A model generated the notes under the pieces. The model was given only the letters and a program-made list of their open reading frames with translations, was not told the origin of the DNA and did no database searches. From JANRLT01 sp041736895 (GTDB taxonomy: Bacteria; Planctomycetota; Planctomycetia; Pirellulales; JALHPA01): 64,000 nucleotides of DNA. Made by a program: the position numbers and the translations under genes. The DNA is taken from assembly GCA_041736895.1 (NCBI GenBank), contig JBGSSS010000211.1, positions 8,926-72,925 on the forward strand, given 5' to 3'. Positions 25,445 to 34,737 of the stretch are shown one piece after another. Every line of letters begins with the position of its first letter. Position 1 is the first letter of the stretch.

Positions 25445-27058
25445 TTAGCGAATCAATGTCATTCGTTTGAAGTTGGGATAAAACGGGAATTTGAATGATA
25501 GCGAGCCGAGCGGAATTTCAAAGCTCCAACTGAAATCCCAAGCATGCGGCCAAAAGACATAGATGGCCTTGCCGATCAATTGCCGCCGCTCGACATAGTT
25601 CTGTTGGCGCCAATACCGGCTATCGCTGCTCGAGGGGCTGTTGTCGCCAAGCATCAAAAACTGGTCCTTGTTGTCGTCCGGGGAATCGAGCAAGGAAATC
25701 GGACGCTGCAGACTATGCTGCGGTTCCTGCAGCATTGAATTGGCCCGATGTTCCTCGTGATTGATGTAATAGACATCACGCAAGATTCGCAGATGGCTGA
25801 CCGTCGCCGCGGTACCGCGCACGGCGATGCCACAGGGAGATTTATCCGTTGGCAGGTTTTGGCCGCGCACTGGAGTGAGTTCTACCTTGTGATTGTTCAT
25901 CATGTCTGGATAGACGCTCGCCGCGGTGTCAAAGACCGGCTCGCCATCGATCAAGAGCCACAACTGACGATCAACATTGGCAAACAGGTACTTGCGCTTC
26001 CCTGACCCGCTCCAGCCAAGCTTGACCGGATCTGGTTTGAAACTTGGCAGGTCCGGAATCTCCAGCCGTGCGGTGCCGGCCTGAAGATCGAGGATCGCGT
26101 GAAACGCTTTGCCCCCTTTGATCAATTCGAGCGTGATTTCGCCGCCGTCGCCAGTGTTGGCGATCTCGGCTTCGACCGCGATGTCGCCAACCCAATAATG
26201 TGCTTGCGAACCGTTGTAAGCATACTGATCTTCGATAAACCGCGGTTCAATGTCGGAGAATTTCATTGGCGGTTTGGCAAAGTAATCCCCCCAATTGTTG
26301 GGCAACGGCGAAAAATGTTGATAACGCAGCCAGGCTTGTTCCGCTGTTGCTTCCGGCACGCTGTATTGCCGGCCCGCTTGCTCTGTTTTCCACATCGCCG
26401 GTTTCTCCGGCGCGGTCCAGTCTTGCCAGCGCAGCGGCCAGCCGCGCTCGACGAAGCCCTCGAATAGATCGTCGTTGTCATAGACCTCTTGCAGCATCGC
26501 TTGCAACTTTTTGTGGTTGGGTTTGCGGGCGATCTCTTCAGCGCCGCTCGGCTCATTGTTCACCAGCTTCGTCGTAAAAATATCGCCGTTGCGGATCGCG
26601 AGTTGTTCCCCTGGCAAGCCGATCAGCCGTTTGATGTAATTGGTCTTGGCATCTTCGGGGTACTTGAAAACGATGACATCCCAACGCTGCGGCGGATCGA
26701 AGTCGTAAAGAAATTTGTTGACCAAAATCCGATCGCCTGAATAGAGCGGTTGCTTGGCCACGAGTTGGTCGATGGTGAACTCGCAGTTCGGGCAAGTGGG
26801 AACGCCCGCTCCCCCGCGATAACCGAATCGATATTGATGTTTGCACTGCGGGCAGGCGATGTCGTAATGCTGGCCCATCAGCGTCGGGGCCATCGAACCG
26901 GTGGGAATGACAAAGGCTTCGACCAGAAACGTCTTGAAGATAAAAGCCAACATAAACGCCACGGCAATCGATTCGACCGTTTCACGGAACGAGTCGAAGC
27001 TGCTGAGCGATTCCGAGGCGGGGCTTTTCATCGGGGAAGTCGGATTCGTGTCGAGCAT
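25445..27058 (-). CDS. lepB: Signal peptidase I with two inserted domains
   Basis: 537 residues, roughly twice the usual length. Membrane anchor at about 28-50, catalytic Ser55 in IPTGSMAPTL, catalytic Lys143 in NYIKRLIGLPGE, and the late box MLGDNSPSSSDSR near 465. Between Ser and Lys is a four-Cys zinc-ribbon (CPQC at 69-72, CPNC at 89-92). Between ~190 and ~440 lies a region with a concanavalin/LamG-like look (FANVDRQLWLLIDGEPVFD, then CGIAVRGTAATVSHLRI). It cleaves signal peptides on the outer face of the membrane; the role of the insertions is unknown. Confidence 0.93.
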   Translation of the reverse strand: MLDTNPTSPMKSPASESLSSFDSFRETVESIAVAFMLAFIFKTFLVEAFVIPTGSMAPTLMGQHYDIACPQCKHQYRFGYRGGAGVPTCPNCEFTIDQLVAKQPLYSGDRILVNKFLYDFDPPQRWDVIVFKYPEDAKTNYIKRLIGLPGEQLAIRNGDIFTTKLVNNEPSGAEEIARKPNHKKLQAMLQEVYDNDDLFEGFVERGWPLRWQDWTAPEKPAMWKTEQAGRQYSVPEATAEQAWLRYQHFSPLPNNWGDYFAKPPMKFSDIEPRFIEDQYAYNGSQAHYWVGDIAVEAEIANTGDGGEITLELIKGGKAFHAILDLQAGTARLEIPDLPSFKPDPVKLGWSGSGKRKYLFANVDRQLWLLIDGEPVFDTAASVYPDMMNNHKVELTPVRGQNLPTDKSPCGIAVRGTAATVSHLRILRDVYYINHEEHRANSMLQEPQHSLQRPISLLDSPDDNKDQFLMLGDNSPSSSDSRYWRQQNYVERRQLIGKAIYVFWPHAWDFSWSFEIPLGSLSFKFPFYPNFKRMTLIR

Positions 27059-27264
27059 CGGGATCTTAAAATTGGAGAAAGAAGAATGGCCGCTTCAAAA
27101 CGGGCCTTATCATGACAGAAATGGAAAGAACTCAAAAGTCATGCAGGGGGCTCGGAGCTTACTTCGGCGGAAGTGTGGGGATCTTGTCAGATTTTCAAGA
27201 ATTCCACTTTCGCTTGCCGTTTGGCAAAATCCGATCAAGATCGCACGGACTTTTCATAAAGCAT

Positions 27265-27441
27265 TTATTGGTATTGACTTAGGTCAATCGTAATGTGTCG
27301 CTCTTTGGGAATAATGCCACCAGGAATCGAAGCATCCAAAAACTTTGTTCTGTTAGAATGCCAATAGATTGCAACGGTTGTATCGCCAATTATAATTTCG
27401 TTGTGGTTGCCGATTATGGAATTGAAAACAGGCGATTCCAT
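27265..27441 (-). CDS. Possible degenerate CsrA-like small protein
   Basis: 58 residues from ATG 27441; 20 more if an upstream Met at 27501 is used. NEIIIGDTTVAIYW and GGIIPKERHITIDL have the spacing and strand pattern of CsrA (E-x-I-x-IGD-x-x-V, then a Pro before the basic terminal strand). The conserved VHREEI RNA-binding motif is not preserved and an LSR start is missing. It could be a diverged CsrA, or an unrelated beta protein or chance ORF. It is more AT-rich than its neighbours. Confidence 0.35.
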   Translation of the reverse strand: MESPVFNSIIGNHNEIIIGDTTVAIYWHSNRTKFLDASIPGGIIPKERHITIDLSQYQ

Positions 27442-27562
27442 CGTCGAGCAACCGGAACGTTTTGAACGAGTATCACTTTTTGCACCGTGATGACGGGGCA
27501 AATTCGGCTATTGCCAGTGATAACCTTGGAGGGATGGCCGCCTTTTATTGGCCAGCAAGGTT

Positions 27563-28570
27563 ATGAATCAGTCAACTACTGCGCTTTTCCCAAAGCCACT
27601 CGGATGGACTCCGCCGGAACAGCCGGGGGGGATCCTCTTGGGCAATAGTCCCAGCATGCGCCGGATCAGCCGGCACTTGGAACGCGCTTCGGAAGTTCAA
27701 TGCACCGTCTTGATCTCGGGCGAGACCGGTACCGGGAAAGAAGTTCTCGCGCGGATGCTGCATCGCGCTGGTCCGCGTGCGGAAAAGCCGTTCATTCCGG
27801 TCAACTGCGCCGCCTTGACGCCGAGCTTGGCCGAAAGCCAATTGTTTGGCCATGAAAAGGGTTCGTTTACCGGCGCCGCCGGCAGTTCGCTGGGCGTGTT
27901 TCGTGCGGCTGGCCAGGGAATCGTCTTTCTCGACGAAATTGGCGAAATGCCGCTGGAGCTGCAAGCCAAATTGCTCCGTGTCTTGCAAGAAGGCGAGCTC
28001 ACTCCGGTCGGCGCTTCAGTCCCCGTCAAGATCGATGCCCAAATCATCGCCGCGACGAATCGCCATTTGGAAAACGAAGTCGCCAAGAAAACATTCCGCG
28101 AAGATCTCTACTATCGTTTGAACATGGTCGAGCTCCGCTTGCCGGCGCTTCGCGAGCGGATCGACGACATTCCGGGCTTTATCCAATACTTCTCGCGCCA
28201 ATACGCCCAGCGGTATCAACGCGAGGAATGGACTCCCTCGACGGAAATCGTCGAGCAATTTTGTCTGTACGATTGGCCGGGTAACATCCGGCAATTGGCG
28301 CATACGATCGAGCAAGCGTATGTGCTCGAGATCGAGCCCGAACTGCCCACGGGTTCGGAAGCTCCGCCAACCTCATCGCCCAATCGGCTGCCGTATTTGA
28401 ATCTCGATAAGCTGCGCAGCGAAGCGCTCCGCCAAGCCATGCTTCTCACGCGCGGGCATAAAGGCCGCGCCGCGGAGTTGCTCGGCGTGCATCCCAACAC
28501 GCTGACCCGCATGATTCAAGAATCGAAGCAAGCCGGCAAACGCATGAAGCCGCTGGATGAAACTCGCTAG
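27563..28570 (+). CDS. Sigma-54-dependent transcriptional activator without receiver domain
   Basis: About 335 residues from ATG 27563 (AAGG six bases upstream). An AAA+ domain has Walker A SGETGTGKEVLA (~54), the sigma-54 contact loop as GSFTGA in place of GAFTGA (~103), Walker B GIVFLDEIGEMP (~125), REDLYYRLN and WPGNIRQL. A Fis-type HTH follows (GRAAELLGVHPNTLTRMI, ~300). There is no N-terminal receiver, so control is by a partner or expression level. The target genes are unknown; the secretin lies next downstream. Confidence 0.9.
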   Translation: MNQSTTALFPKPLGWTPPEQPGGILLGNSPSMRRISRHLERASEVQCTVLISGETGTGKEVLARMLHRAGPRAEKPFIPVNCAALTPSLAESQLFGHEKGSFTGAAGSSLGVFRAAGQGIVFLDEIGEMPLELQAKLLRVLQEGELTPVGASVPVKIDAQIIAATNRHLENEVAKKTFREDLYYRLNMVELRLPALRERIDDIPGFIQYFSRQYAQRYQREEWTPSTEIVEQFCLYDWPGNIRQLAHTIEQAYVLEIEPELPTGSEAPPTSSPNRLPYLNLDKLRSEALRQAMLLTRGHKGRAAELLGVHPNTLTRMIQESKQAGKRMKPLDETR

Positions 28571-28945
28571 CAGCAGTTTTCCCTTGCATTTCGTGAGCGA
28601 AAGACCGCAATAATTCTGCTTATAGATACTCACTCGTTGGAAATCTTGCGCGATTTCGAAAATTCTTTGCACCGGGTCCGATTCTGCTCTTGACCCGCTT
28701 TTTCCTAGCCCGTATTTCTCTCGCCCTTGTCGTGTCATGTTCCACGGCGTCATTCCCGGGCAATCGGGATGAATGCTGCCAGTGTGAAATTTCGTGAGTG
28801 CTGTGTCTCGCCGGCAGTTGCCGTGAGAAGCTAGGCCCGCGAGCAGAACGTCGACTCGACAAGGGGAGCAGGCGAATATTCGGAATGGATTCCGATCCGC
28901 CAGACGATCCCTAGGCGACTTGATTCTCATTGAGGAGAACCTGGT
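28571..28945. other. 375-bp leader of the secretin gene
   Basis: Non-coding stretch between the sigma-54 activator and the secretin. It ends in a clear ribosome-binding site, GAGGAG (28932-28937), eight bases before the TTG start at 28946. Any promoter in it has not been identified; no strong -24/-12 box was found by eye. Confidence 0.4.
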
Positions 28946-31900
28946 TTGAATACGACCACTTTCTCAACCCGTTGCGGTTGGGCTTGGCTGAGCCTTTGCC
29001 TTACCATCCTGCCGTGCTGCACGACGCTGCATGGCCGCGAGCTAGCTCCCGCGGCCGCCTCGAGTCCGGCGAGCACGCAACAGGAAGCGGACCAACTGCT
29101 AGCGCAGGCACGCCGCGCGATCAACGAGGGGAACCTCGAAATCGCCGGGTCGTTCCTGACGCGAGCGGAGTCGCTCCAACCCAAGTACCCGGTCTATCAC
29201 TTGGGCGAGACGCCCAAGAAGATTCGCGACGACTTGCAAAAGCTGCAAGCCGCGGCCCCGGCTCGCACGCCCGCCGGCCCCGAAGCTCAACCGCTCAATC
29301 GCGCGGCGGCTCCGAGCAGCTATGCGATGCAGCCCGCTGGTTCTGTGCAACAAGCCGGCGGCAGCATGCCGCAATCGGGCCAAGTGATGCCTTCGTACTA
29401 CACCGGCGCTAACGACCAAAGCCGCGTGCAACTCGCGACGAACACGACGCCCGCGCCGCAAAACAATTTGCTGTTGGGTGCTCCGGCGAATGCTCCGACA
29501 CTCACGGCTCCAGCGGCGCAGCCAACACCGGCAGCAGCACCCGCGGTGAATCTGTTGGTTCGCCAAGAAACATTGCCGCCGGGCAATCCCGCGAGCACGA
29601 TGACACCTCCGTCGATGCCAACGACGATGCCCGCGGCGCAACCTGCGGCGGCTCCGACGACGCAATACGGAATGCCAAGCATTACTCCGCCGGCAACTGG
29701 TTACAACAACCTGCTTCCGGCCCAAGCCCTTGAAGCTGCGCCGAGCAAGGCGCTGCAACTACTCACCGCCGGCGAAAAGGCCCTGCAAGAAGGAAACAGC
29801 GACGCGGCTCTGAAGTCCTTCCGCGAAGCTTACACGATGCAAAGTGAGCTAGACGGCAATGCCCGCACTCGGTTGCAAGATCATCTGCGGATGCTGGCAA
29901 AGCCAGCGGCCGCGGCTCCGGCGCCGACGAATCTGCAAGGGGCGGAAACCAGCCAGCAAGTCCTGGTCCGCCAGATCTCGGCCGATGTTTCGCGGACGCA
30001 AACGCAAGCCCGCGAGCTGATGATGCGTGATCCCAAGAAATCGCTTGAACTGCTGAAGGCGGCCAAGGAAAAGTACGCCGGGGCGACCGTCGATGCAGCG
30101 ACCAAGGATCTGATCCAGAAGCGTTTGGATCTGAGCATCAACGAGACGCAAAAATTCCTCGACGCCAACCGCCATCAGATCGAACTCGACGAAAAGAACG
30201 ACAGCGTCCGCGACGACGTGAAGCGCGATCAACAGCACAAGATCGAAGTCGATGAAAAGCTGGCTCGGCTGATCACTGATTTCAACAAGCTGATCGACGA
30301 GCAACGCTTCGCCGAAGCGGTCGTCCTGGCCAAGCGGGCCAACGAAATGGCTCCCGATAATCCGGTCGTCGTGCAATTGCAACGCCAGGCAAAGATGGCC
30401 TTTCGGATGGGTCAAGAAACAGAGATTCGTCAGCTCAAGGAAGAAAGAGTCTGGGGGGCGTATGTGGATGTCGATCGTTCGTCGATTCCACACGCCGGAC
30501 CGGACTATCAACACGGCGACATCAACGATTGGCGGCGGCTCACTGGCTCGCGTGCCGAACGCTTCGCACAACAATCGGCGCTCCGCCGCACGCCCAAGGA
30601 GCGCGAGATCGAGCAACGCCTGAATACGCCGATCATGATCAACAGCGAGAACAAACCGCTGCGCGAAGTGATCGACTACCTCGAGAAAGTCTCGAACATC
30701 AACATCCATCTCGACGAAGCCGGCTTGATGGCCGAAAACGTCGATAGCAATGTCCCGGTCACGCTGAAACTCAATAGCGAAATCCCGCTCAAGAGCGTCT
30801 TCAACCTGATCCTACCTAAGTATCGCTTGAACTACGTCATCAAGAACGACGTGCTGATGATTACGAGCGAAGACAAGACCAAGGGTCTCGTCTACACGGT
30901 CAGCTACCAGGTTGCCGACTTGGTGATCCCGATCCCGAACTTTGTGCCGACCGGCAACGAAGGCATGGTCGGTGCGTTGGGCAAGGCGTACATGCAAGCG
31001 GCGATCGGACGCAGCATCGGCAACAACGGCGGCTACATGCCGACGCTGCCAGCGATGCCGATTCAAGTCGCCGCCACCGGCAACGGCGAAAGCACGACAG
31101 CCGAAATGCATCCGGCCCTGGCCCAGCAAATGCCAAACAATGCCGGCTTTGGCCGCGGTTTCGGCGGCAACGGTCCGGTCCAGGGCCAGCCGCAGCCGAT
31201 GCAATTCGGACCCGGCGGCATGGGGGGCGGCAACCAGGCCGACTTCGACTCGCTGATCCAATTGATCCAATCGACCGTGCAGCCGACCACCTGGAAGGCC
31301 AACGGCGGCCAGGGCGACGTTGCTCCGTTTGAAACGAACCTGACCCTCGTCGTGAGCAATACGCAAGAAGTCCATGAGCAGCTTGCGGACCTGCTGCAAC
31401 AGCTCCGCCGACTGCAAGATTTGCAAGTCACGATCGAAGTCCGCTTCATCACGCTCTCGGATCAATTCTTTGAGCGGATCGGCATCGACTTTGACTTTAC
31501 GATCGACAGCAACGTGGCGGTGGCCAACTTGAACAACAACGGCGGCAACAGCCAAGTTGTCGGCTTGGACCCCTCGAGTGCCACCAGCACCACCGGCCCG
31601 ATCTTGTCTCCGACGTTGAACCTTCCGTTCTCGCAGGGCGGATTCACCGAAGGCACCGTCCCGGCGTTCCCGGGCATCGGGTTCAATCCGGCGACCGCGG
31701 GGACGTTTGGGTTTGCGATCTTGAGCGATATCGAAGCGTTCTTCCTGATCCAAGCGGCTCAGGGCGATTCGCGCAGCAATATCTTGCAAGCTCCGAAGGT
31801 CACCTTGTTCAACGGGCAATCAGCGTTCATCTCGGATACGTCGCAGCGTCCGTTCGTGACCAGTATTATCCCGGTCGTCGGCGACTTTGCCGCGGCTCAG

Positions 31901-32407
31901 CAGCCGGTCATCGTCGTCCTCAGCGAAGGCACCTCGCTCACGGTGCAAGCCGTCGTGAGCAACGACCGCCGCTTTGTCCGACTCACCGTGGTGCCGTTCT
32001 TTAGCCAGATCGGCGACGTCGAAGAGTTCACCTTCAGCGGCAGCAAGACCAGCACGAGCAAGGATAGCGAAGCCGAAAGCGGCGTGGACGACAGCAAGTC
32101 CAAGAGCAAGGACGTCACCACGGTCACCGAAGGCACGACGGTGCAGTTGCCGACATTCGCCTTTACCACGGTCACGACAACAGTCAGCGTGCCCGACGGC
32201 GGCACGGTGCTCCTGGGCGGCATCAAACGGATGTCCGAAGGGCGCAACGAACGCGGCATCCCGATCCTCAGCAAGCTGCCGTACATCAACCGGTTGTTCA
32301 AGAACGTCGGCATCGGCCGGACGACAAACAGCTTGATGATGATGGTCACACCGCGGATCATTATCCAAGAAGAAGAAGAAGACCGGCTGCTCGGCACCGC
32401 CGGCTAG
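28946..32407 (+). CDS. Large secretin (type II/III secretion GspD-like)
   Basis: 1153 residues starting at a TTG, supported by GAGGAG eight bases upstream. Signal peptide (to about 32), a long Ala/Pro/Gln-rich disordered region (~95-270), a helical stretch (~270-480), an N0/STN-like fold near 560-640 (INIHLDEAGLM), then N-modules and the secretin channel: VTIEVRFITLSDQFF, LQAPKVTLFNGQSAF, VPDGGTVLLGGIKR and LPYINRLFKNVG. It should form an outer-membrane pore. No other secretion genes are adjacent. A strong terminator follows. Confidence 0.88.
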   Translation: MNTTTFSTRCGWAWLSLCLTILPCCTTLHGRELAPAAASSPASTQQEADQLLAQARRAINEGNLEIAGSFLTRAESLQPKYPVYHLGETPKKIRDDLQKLQAAAPARTPAGPEAQPLNRAAAPSSYAMQPAGSVQQAGGSMPQSGQVMPSYYTGANDQSRVQLATNTTPAPQNNLLLGAPANAPTLTAPAAQPTPAAAPAVNLLVRQETLPPGNPASTMTPPSMPTTMPAAQPAAAPTTQYGMPSITPPATGYNNLLPAQALEAAPSKALQLLTAGEKALQEGNSDAALKSFREAYTMQSELDGNARTRLQDHLRMLAKPAAAAPAPTNLQGAETSQQVLVRQISADVSRTQTQARELMMRDPKKSLELLKAAKEKYAGATVDAATKDLIQKRLDLSINETQKFLDANRHQIELDEKNDSVRDDVKRDQQHKIEVDEKLARLITDFNKLIDEQRFAEAVVLAKRANEMAPDNPVVVQLQRQAKMAFRMGQETEIRQLKEERVWGAYVDVDRSSIPHAGPDYQHGDINDWRRLTGSRAERFAQQSALRRTPKEREIEQRLNTPIMINSENKPLREVIDYLEKVSNINIHLDEAGLMAENVDSNVPVTLKLNSEIPLKSVFNLILPKYRLNYVIKNDVLMITSEDKTKGLVYTVSYQVADLVIPIPNFVPTGNEGMVGALGKAYMQAAIGRSIGNNGGYMPTLPAMPIQVAATGNGESTTAEMHPALAQQMPNNAGFGRGFGGNGPVQGQPQPMQFGPGGMGGGNQADFDSLIQLIQSTVQPTTWKANGGQGDVAPFETNLTLVVSNTQEVHEQLADLLQQLRRLQDLQVTIEVRFITLSDQFFERIGIDFDFTIDSNVAVANLNNNGGNSQVVGLDPSSATSTTGPILSPTLNLPFSQGGFTEGTVPAFPGIGFNPATAGTFGFAILSDIEAFFLIQAAQGDSRSNILQAPKVTLFNGQSAFISDTSQRPFVTSIIPVVGDFAAAQQPVIVVLSEGTSLTVQAVVSNDRRFVRLTVVPFFSQIGDVEEFTFSGSKTSTSKDSEAESGVDDSKSKSKDVTTVTEGTTVQLPTFAFTTVTTTVSVPDGGTVLLGGIKRMSEGRNERGIPILSKLPYINRLFKNVGIGRTTNSLMMMVTPRIIIQEEEEDRLLGTAG

Positions 32408-32434
32408 TCGAGACTCCTCAAATCGAATCCCCCC

Positions 32435-32472
32435 AAGCCGCGTCACTTGCTCCAAGTGACGCGGCTTTTTTT
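32435..32472 (+). terminator. Rho-independent terminator after the secretin
   Basis: A perfect 15-bp stem AAGCCGCGTCACTTG with inverse CAAGTGACGCGGCTT, three-base loop, then TTTTTTT on the plus strand. It ends the secretin transcript 28 bp after the stop. Confidence 0.9.
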
Positions 32473-32830
32473 GTTGCGTATGTCGTCCGCGAAAATTCTG
32501 CCCCTCAAGTGAAAGACATACCCACTAGAAACCTGTCTGGCTCCCTCCCCCATGCGGGGAGGGCTGGGGAGGGGGTTTTGCGCGTGAGAAGACCTAACGA
32601 CTCCGCTTTTCAAATGAAAAGTCACATCGCGTAAATTTCCACGCATCCAGTCATTATCAATAGCAAGCAAACAGAAGCCGCCTCTCGAATCTTGCCCACT
32701 CTGGGGGCGGGAAGCAGACGGCATTTTCTTCGTAGTGCGTCGCATCTATCCCGCGGCCTCTATCATTCAACCAACGCGCCTCGTTAGGCAACAGGATCGT
32801 GACTTGATAAACTAATTGCTTTACGTCCCA
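32473..32830. other. Gap between secretin terminator and DUF423 gene
   Basis: About 360 bp. It contains a short G/C-rich direct-inverted motif around 32540-32575 (CTCCCCCATGCGGGGAGG) and, near 32800, an AT-rich stretch (GACTTGATAAACTAATTG) that may hold the promoter of the next gene. No gene is supported. Confidence 0.35.
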
Positions 32831-33232
32831 ATGACTGAATACGAAAATGCAATGCGCTCTAGCTGGTTGATCTTGGGTATTCTCTTCGCCGCAGCCGCAG
32901 TCGGCATCGGCGCATTCGGCGCGCACGGCTTGAAGAAACACATCGCCGAAGAACAGCTCGCCATCTTTGAAATTGGCGTTCGCTACCAGATGTATCACGC
33001 CCTCGGGTTGATCGCCGTCGCGATTTGGTCGCAGCTCTCGAAACCCGCTCAGAACATTCGCAACATCGGAATTTGCTTTAGTCTGGGCATTCTGATTTTC
33101 AGCGGCAGTCTTTACACCTTGGCCATGACTGACGTGAAGATGTGGGGCATGGTGACTCCAGTGGGAGGAGTGTTGTTCCTGATCGGCTGGGGGATCTGGG
33201 CCAGACAGGTGAGCAGCCTGGATGAGGATTAG
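32831..33232 (+). CDS. DUF423 family membrane protein
   Basis: About 133 residues from ATG 32831. Four hydrophobic helices, with the DUF423 signature GAFGAHGLKKH in the first loop and YQMYHALGLI near residue 55, followed by LGILIFSGSLYTLA. The family (YgdD) is a widespread small inner-membrane protein of unknown function. A repeat element begins five bases after its stop. Confidence 0.85.
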   Translation: MTEYENAMRSSWLILGILFAAAAVGIGAFGAHGLKKHIAEEQLAIFEIGVRYQMYHALGLIAVAIWSQLSKPAQNIRNIGICFSLGILIFSGSLYTLAMTDVKMWGMVTPVGGVLFLIGWGIWARQVSSLDED

Positions 33233-33236
33233 CGGA

Positions 33237-33364
33237 GTAGGTGCGGCTGTGCCGCACAGAGGACGAACTCTCCAATTCGAAACGTTACGCAGACCATGGT
33301 GCTTGGCCTGCGCGATCGAACCTGCTGGCAGCGTCTTGCGTTTGCCCGGCACAGCCGGGCCTAC
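33237..33364. repeat. GTAG-ended paired palindrome element, copy 2
   Basis: Left end GTAGGTGCGGCTGTGCCGCA (33237) and right end CCCGGCACAGCCGGGCCTAC (ending 33364). In reverse complement it has the same ends as 8499-8640, and the bases just inside the ends also match (ACGCAA after one end, CTCTGTG or CTTTGTG before the other), while the centre differs. It lies between DUF423 and tsaD, and its CTAC end gives the minus-strand TAG that stops tsaD. Confidence 0.75.
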
Positions 33365-34380
33365 CGCTCTAACCCCGGCACGATATCGCAATCGAGCGAC
33401 TCAAACAGCCCGGCACGATAACGTTCGATGGCCAGCGCGCCCATCACCGCATTGTCGGTACACAGCGCCGGCGGCGGGATGATCAGCTCAATCCCGTGCT
33501 TTTCGCAAGCGGCGGCCAATTGCGCGCCGATCGTTTTATTCGCCGCGACCCCGCCGGCGAAGCAGAGCCGATCCAAGCGCTCGCGGCGGACGGCTTGCAG
33601 CGCCTTGCCGACCAGGCAATCGGCCACGGCCGCTTGAAAACTGGCCGCAATGTCGTTGACCAGTTGCTCCGGCAGCGGCGGCTTGGGCAACTCCGTGCCT
33701 TGCGGCGCGAGCGAGTAGCGAACCGCCGTTTTGAGGCCGCTGAAACTGAAATCGAGCCGTTCTTCTTTCAAGAACGAACGCGGGAACGGATACGCCCGCG
33801 GGTTGCCCTGCTTGGACGCACGTTCCAGCGCCGGCCCGCCGGGGTAAGGCAGCCCCAGCATCGCCGCGACCTTGTCAAAGGACTCACCCGCCGCATCGTC
33901 GATTGTTCCGCCGAGCAGCGTGAAGTCGAGCGGACTGCGGCAGCGATAGAGACTCGTGTGCCCGCCGCTCGCGACAAGCCCCACGCAAGGAAAGATCTCG
34001 CGCCCCGCGGCGATCCGGCCGGCGTAGATATGGCCTTGCAGGTGATTGATCGCAATCAGCGGCAGCCGCAACGCCACGGCGAGGGCTTTTGCCGCGGCGA
34101 CACCGACAAGCAACGATCCGGCCAAGCCTGGACGATTCGCCACGGCGATGGCTTGCAGTTCGTTGGCGCGCAGGCCAGCGCGTTGGAGTGTTTCCTGCAC
34201 GACCGGATAGATCCGTTCGACATGCGCGCGCGAAGCAAGTTCCGGCACGACGCCGCCGTATTCGGCGTGCAGTTTTTCCTGCGACGCGACGACGGAGCTC
34301 AGCACTTCAAGATTCTCGTTGACGACCGCTGCCGCTGTTTCGTCGCAGGTGGTTTCGAGGGTGAGGATCAGGGCGGGCAT
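33361..34380 (-). CDS. tsaD: tRNA N6-adenosine threonylcarbamoyltransferase TsaD
   Basis: 339 residues. ETTCDETAAAVV at the N-terminus, the metal-binding NHLQGHIYAG near 110, LLVGVAAAKALA, LVASGGHTSLY and FAGGVAANKTI near 270 all mark the Kae1/TsaD ASKHA fold. It makes t6A37 on ANN-decoding tRNAs. The last codons are CTA GAG CGG TAG, where the TAG belongs to a palindromic repeat, so the protein ends at the repeat boundary. Confidence 0.96.
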   Translation of the reverse strand: MPALILTLETTCDETAAAVVNENLEVLSSVVASQEKLHAEYGGVVPELASRAHVERIYPVVQETLQRAGLRANELQAIAVANRPGLAGSLLVGVAAAKALAVALRLPLIAINHLQGHIYAGRIAAGREIFPCVGLVASGGHTSLYRCRSPLDFTLLGGTIDDAAGESFDKVAAMLGLPYPGGPALERASKQGNPRAYPFPRSFLKEERLDFSFSGLKTAVRYSLAPQGTELPKPPLPEQLVNDIAASFQAAVADCLVGKALQAVRRERLDRLCFAGGVAANKTIGAQLAAACEKHGIELIIPPPALCTDNAVMGALAIERYRAGLFESLDCDIVPGLER

Positions 34381-34413
34381 GCGAACGCGAACGTGAAAGC
34401 AAACAGGTCCATC

Positions 34414-34737
34414 TCATAATTCCGAGGGTATCGGATCTTCAAACTCAAAATTGGCTAACGACTTTTGGGTTTCACCGGGCGTCAACAAGATGATTGTGCT
34501 CAAATCTCCTTGCTCATCCTCGGAAAGTTTATCGAGATACTTCCAAATCAGTTGACTCCTTTCTGGTTTGGTTAGTCCGTCCAGTTCTTCGTCGATAACT
34601 CGGATTCTGATCGACACGGAGTTTTGCCGATAAAGGTCGATTTCCGCTTGAGGATGATCTTTCTGATAATCCTCAAGTGCCTCGATAACCTTGTCGATGA
34701 TCGGGTCAGTCTTGCCCCGTGGAATGTTAATCGCCAT
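34414..34737 (-). CDS. Small BolA-like partner of the HEPN protein
   Basis: 107 residues from ATG 34737. The core SVSIRIRVIDEELDGLTKPERSQLIWKYL (as separate strands and helix) has the strand-helix pattern of a BolA or KH-like alpha/beta fold, ending in a LLTPGETQKSLANFEFEDP tail. It is translationally coupled to the HEPN gene: the upstream stop and this start overlap as TAATG. Small proteins of this type travel with HEPN proteins, suggesting an antitoxin or cofactor role. The fold is inferred by eye. Confidence 0.55.
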   Translation of the reverse strand: MAINIPRGKTDPIIDKVIEALEDYQKDHPQAEIDLYRQNSVSIRIRVIDEELDGLTKPERSQLIWKYLDKLSEDEQGDLSTIILLTPGETQKSLANFEFEDPIPSEL

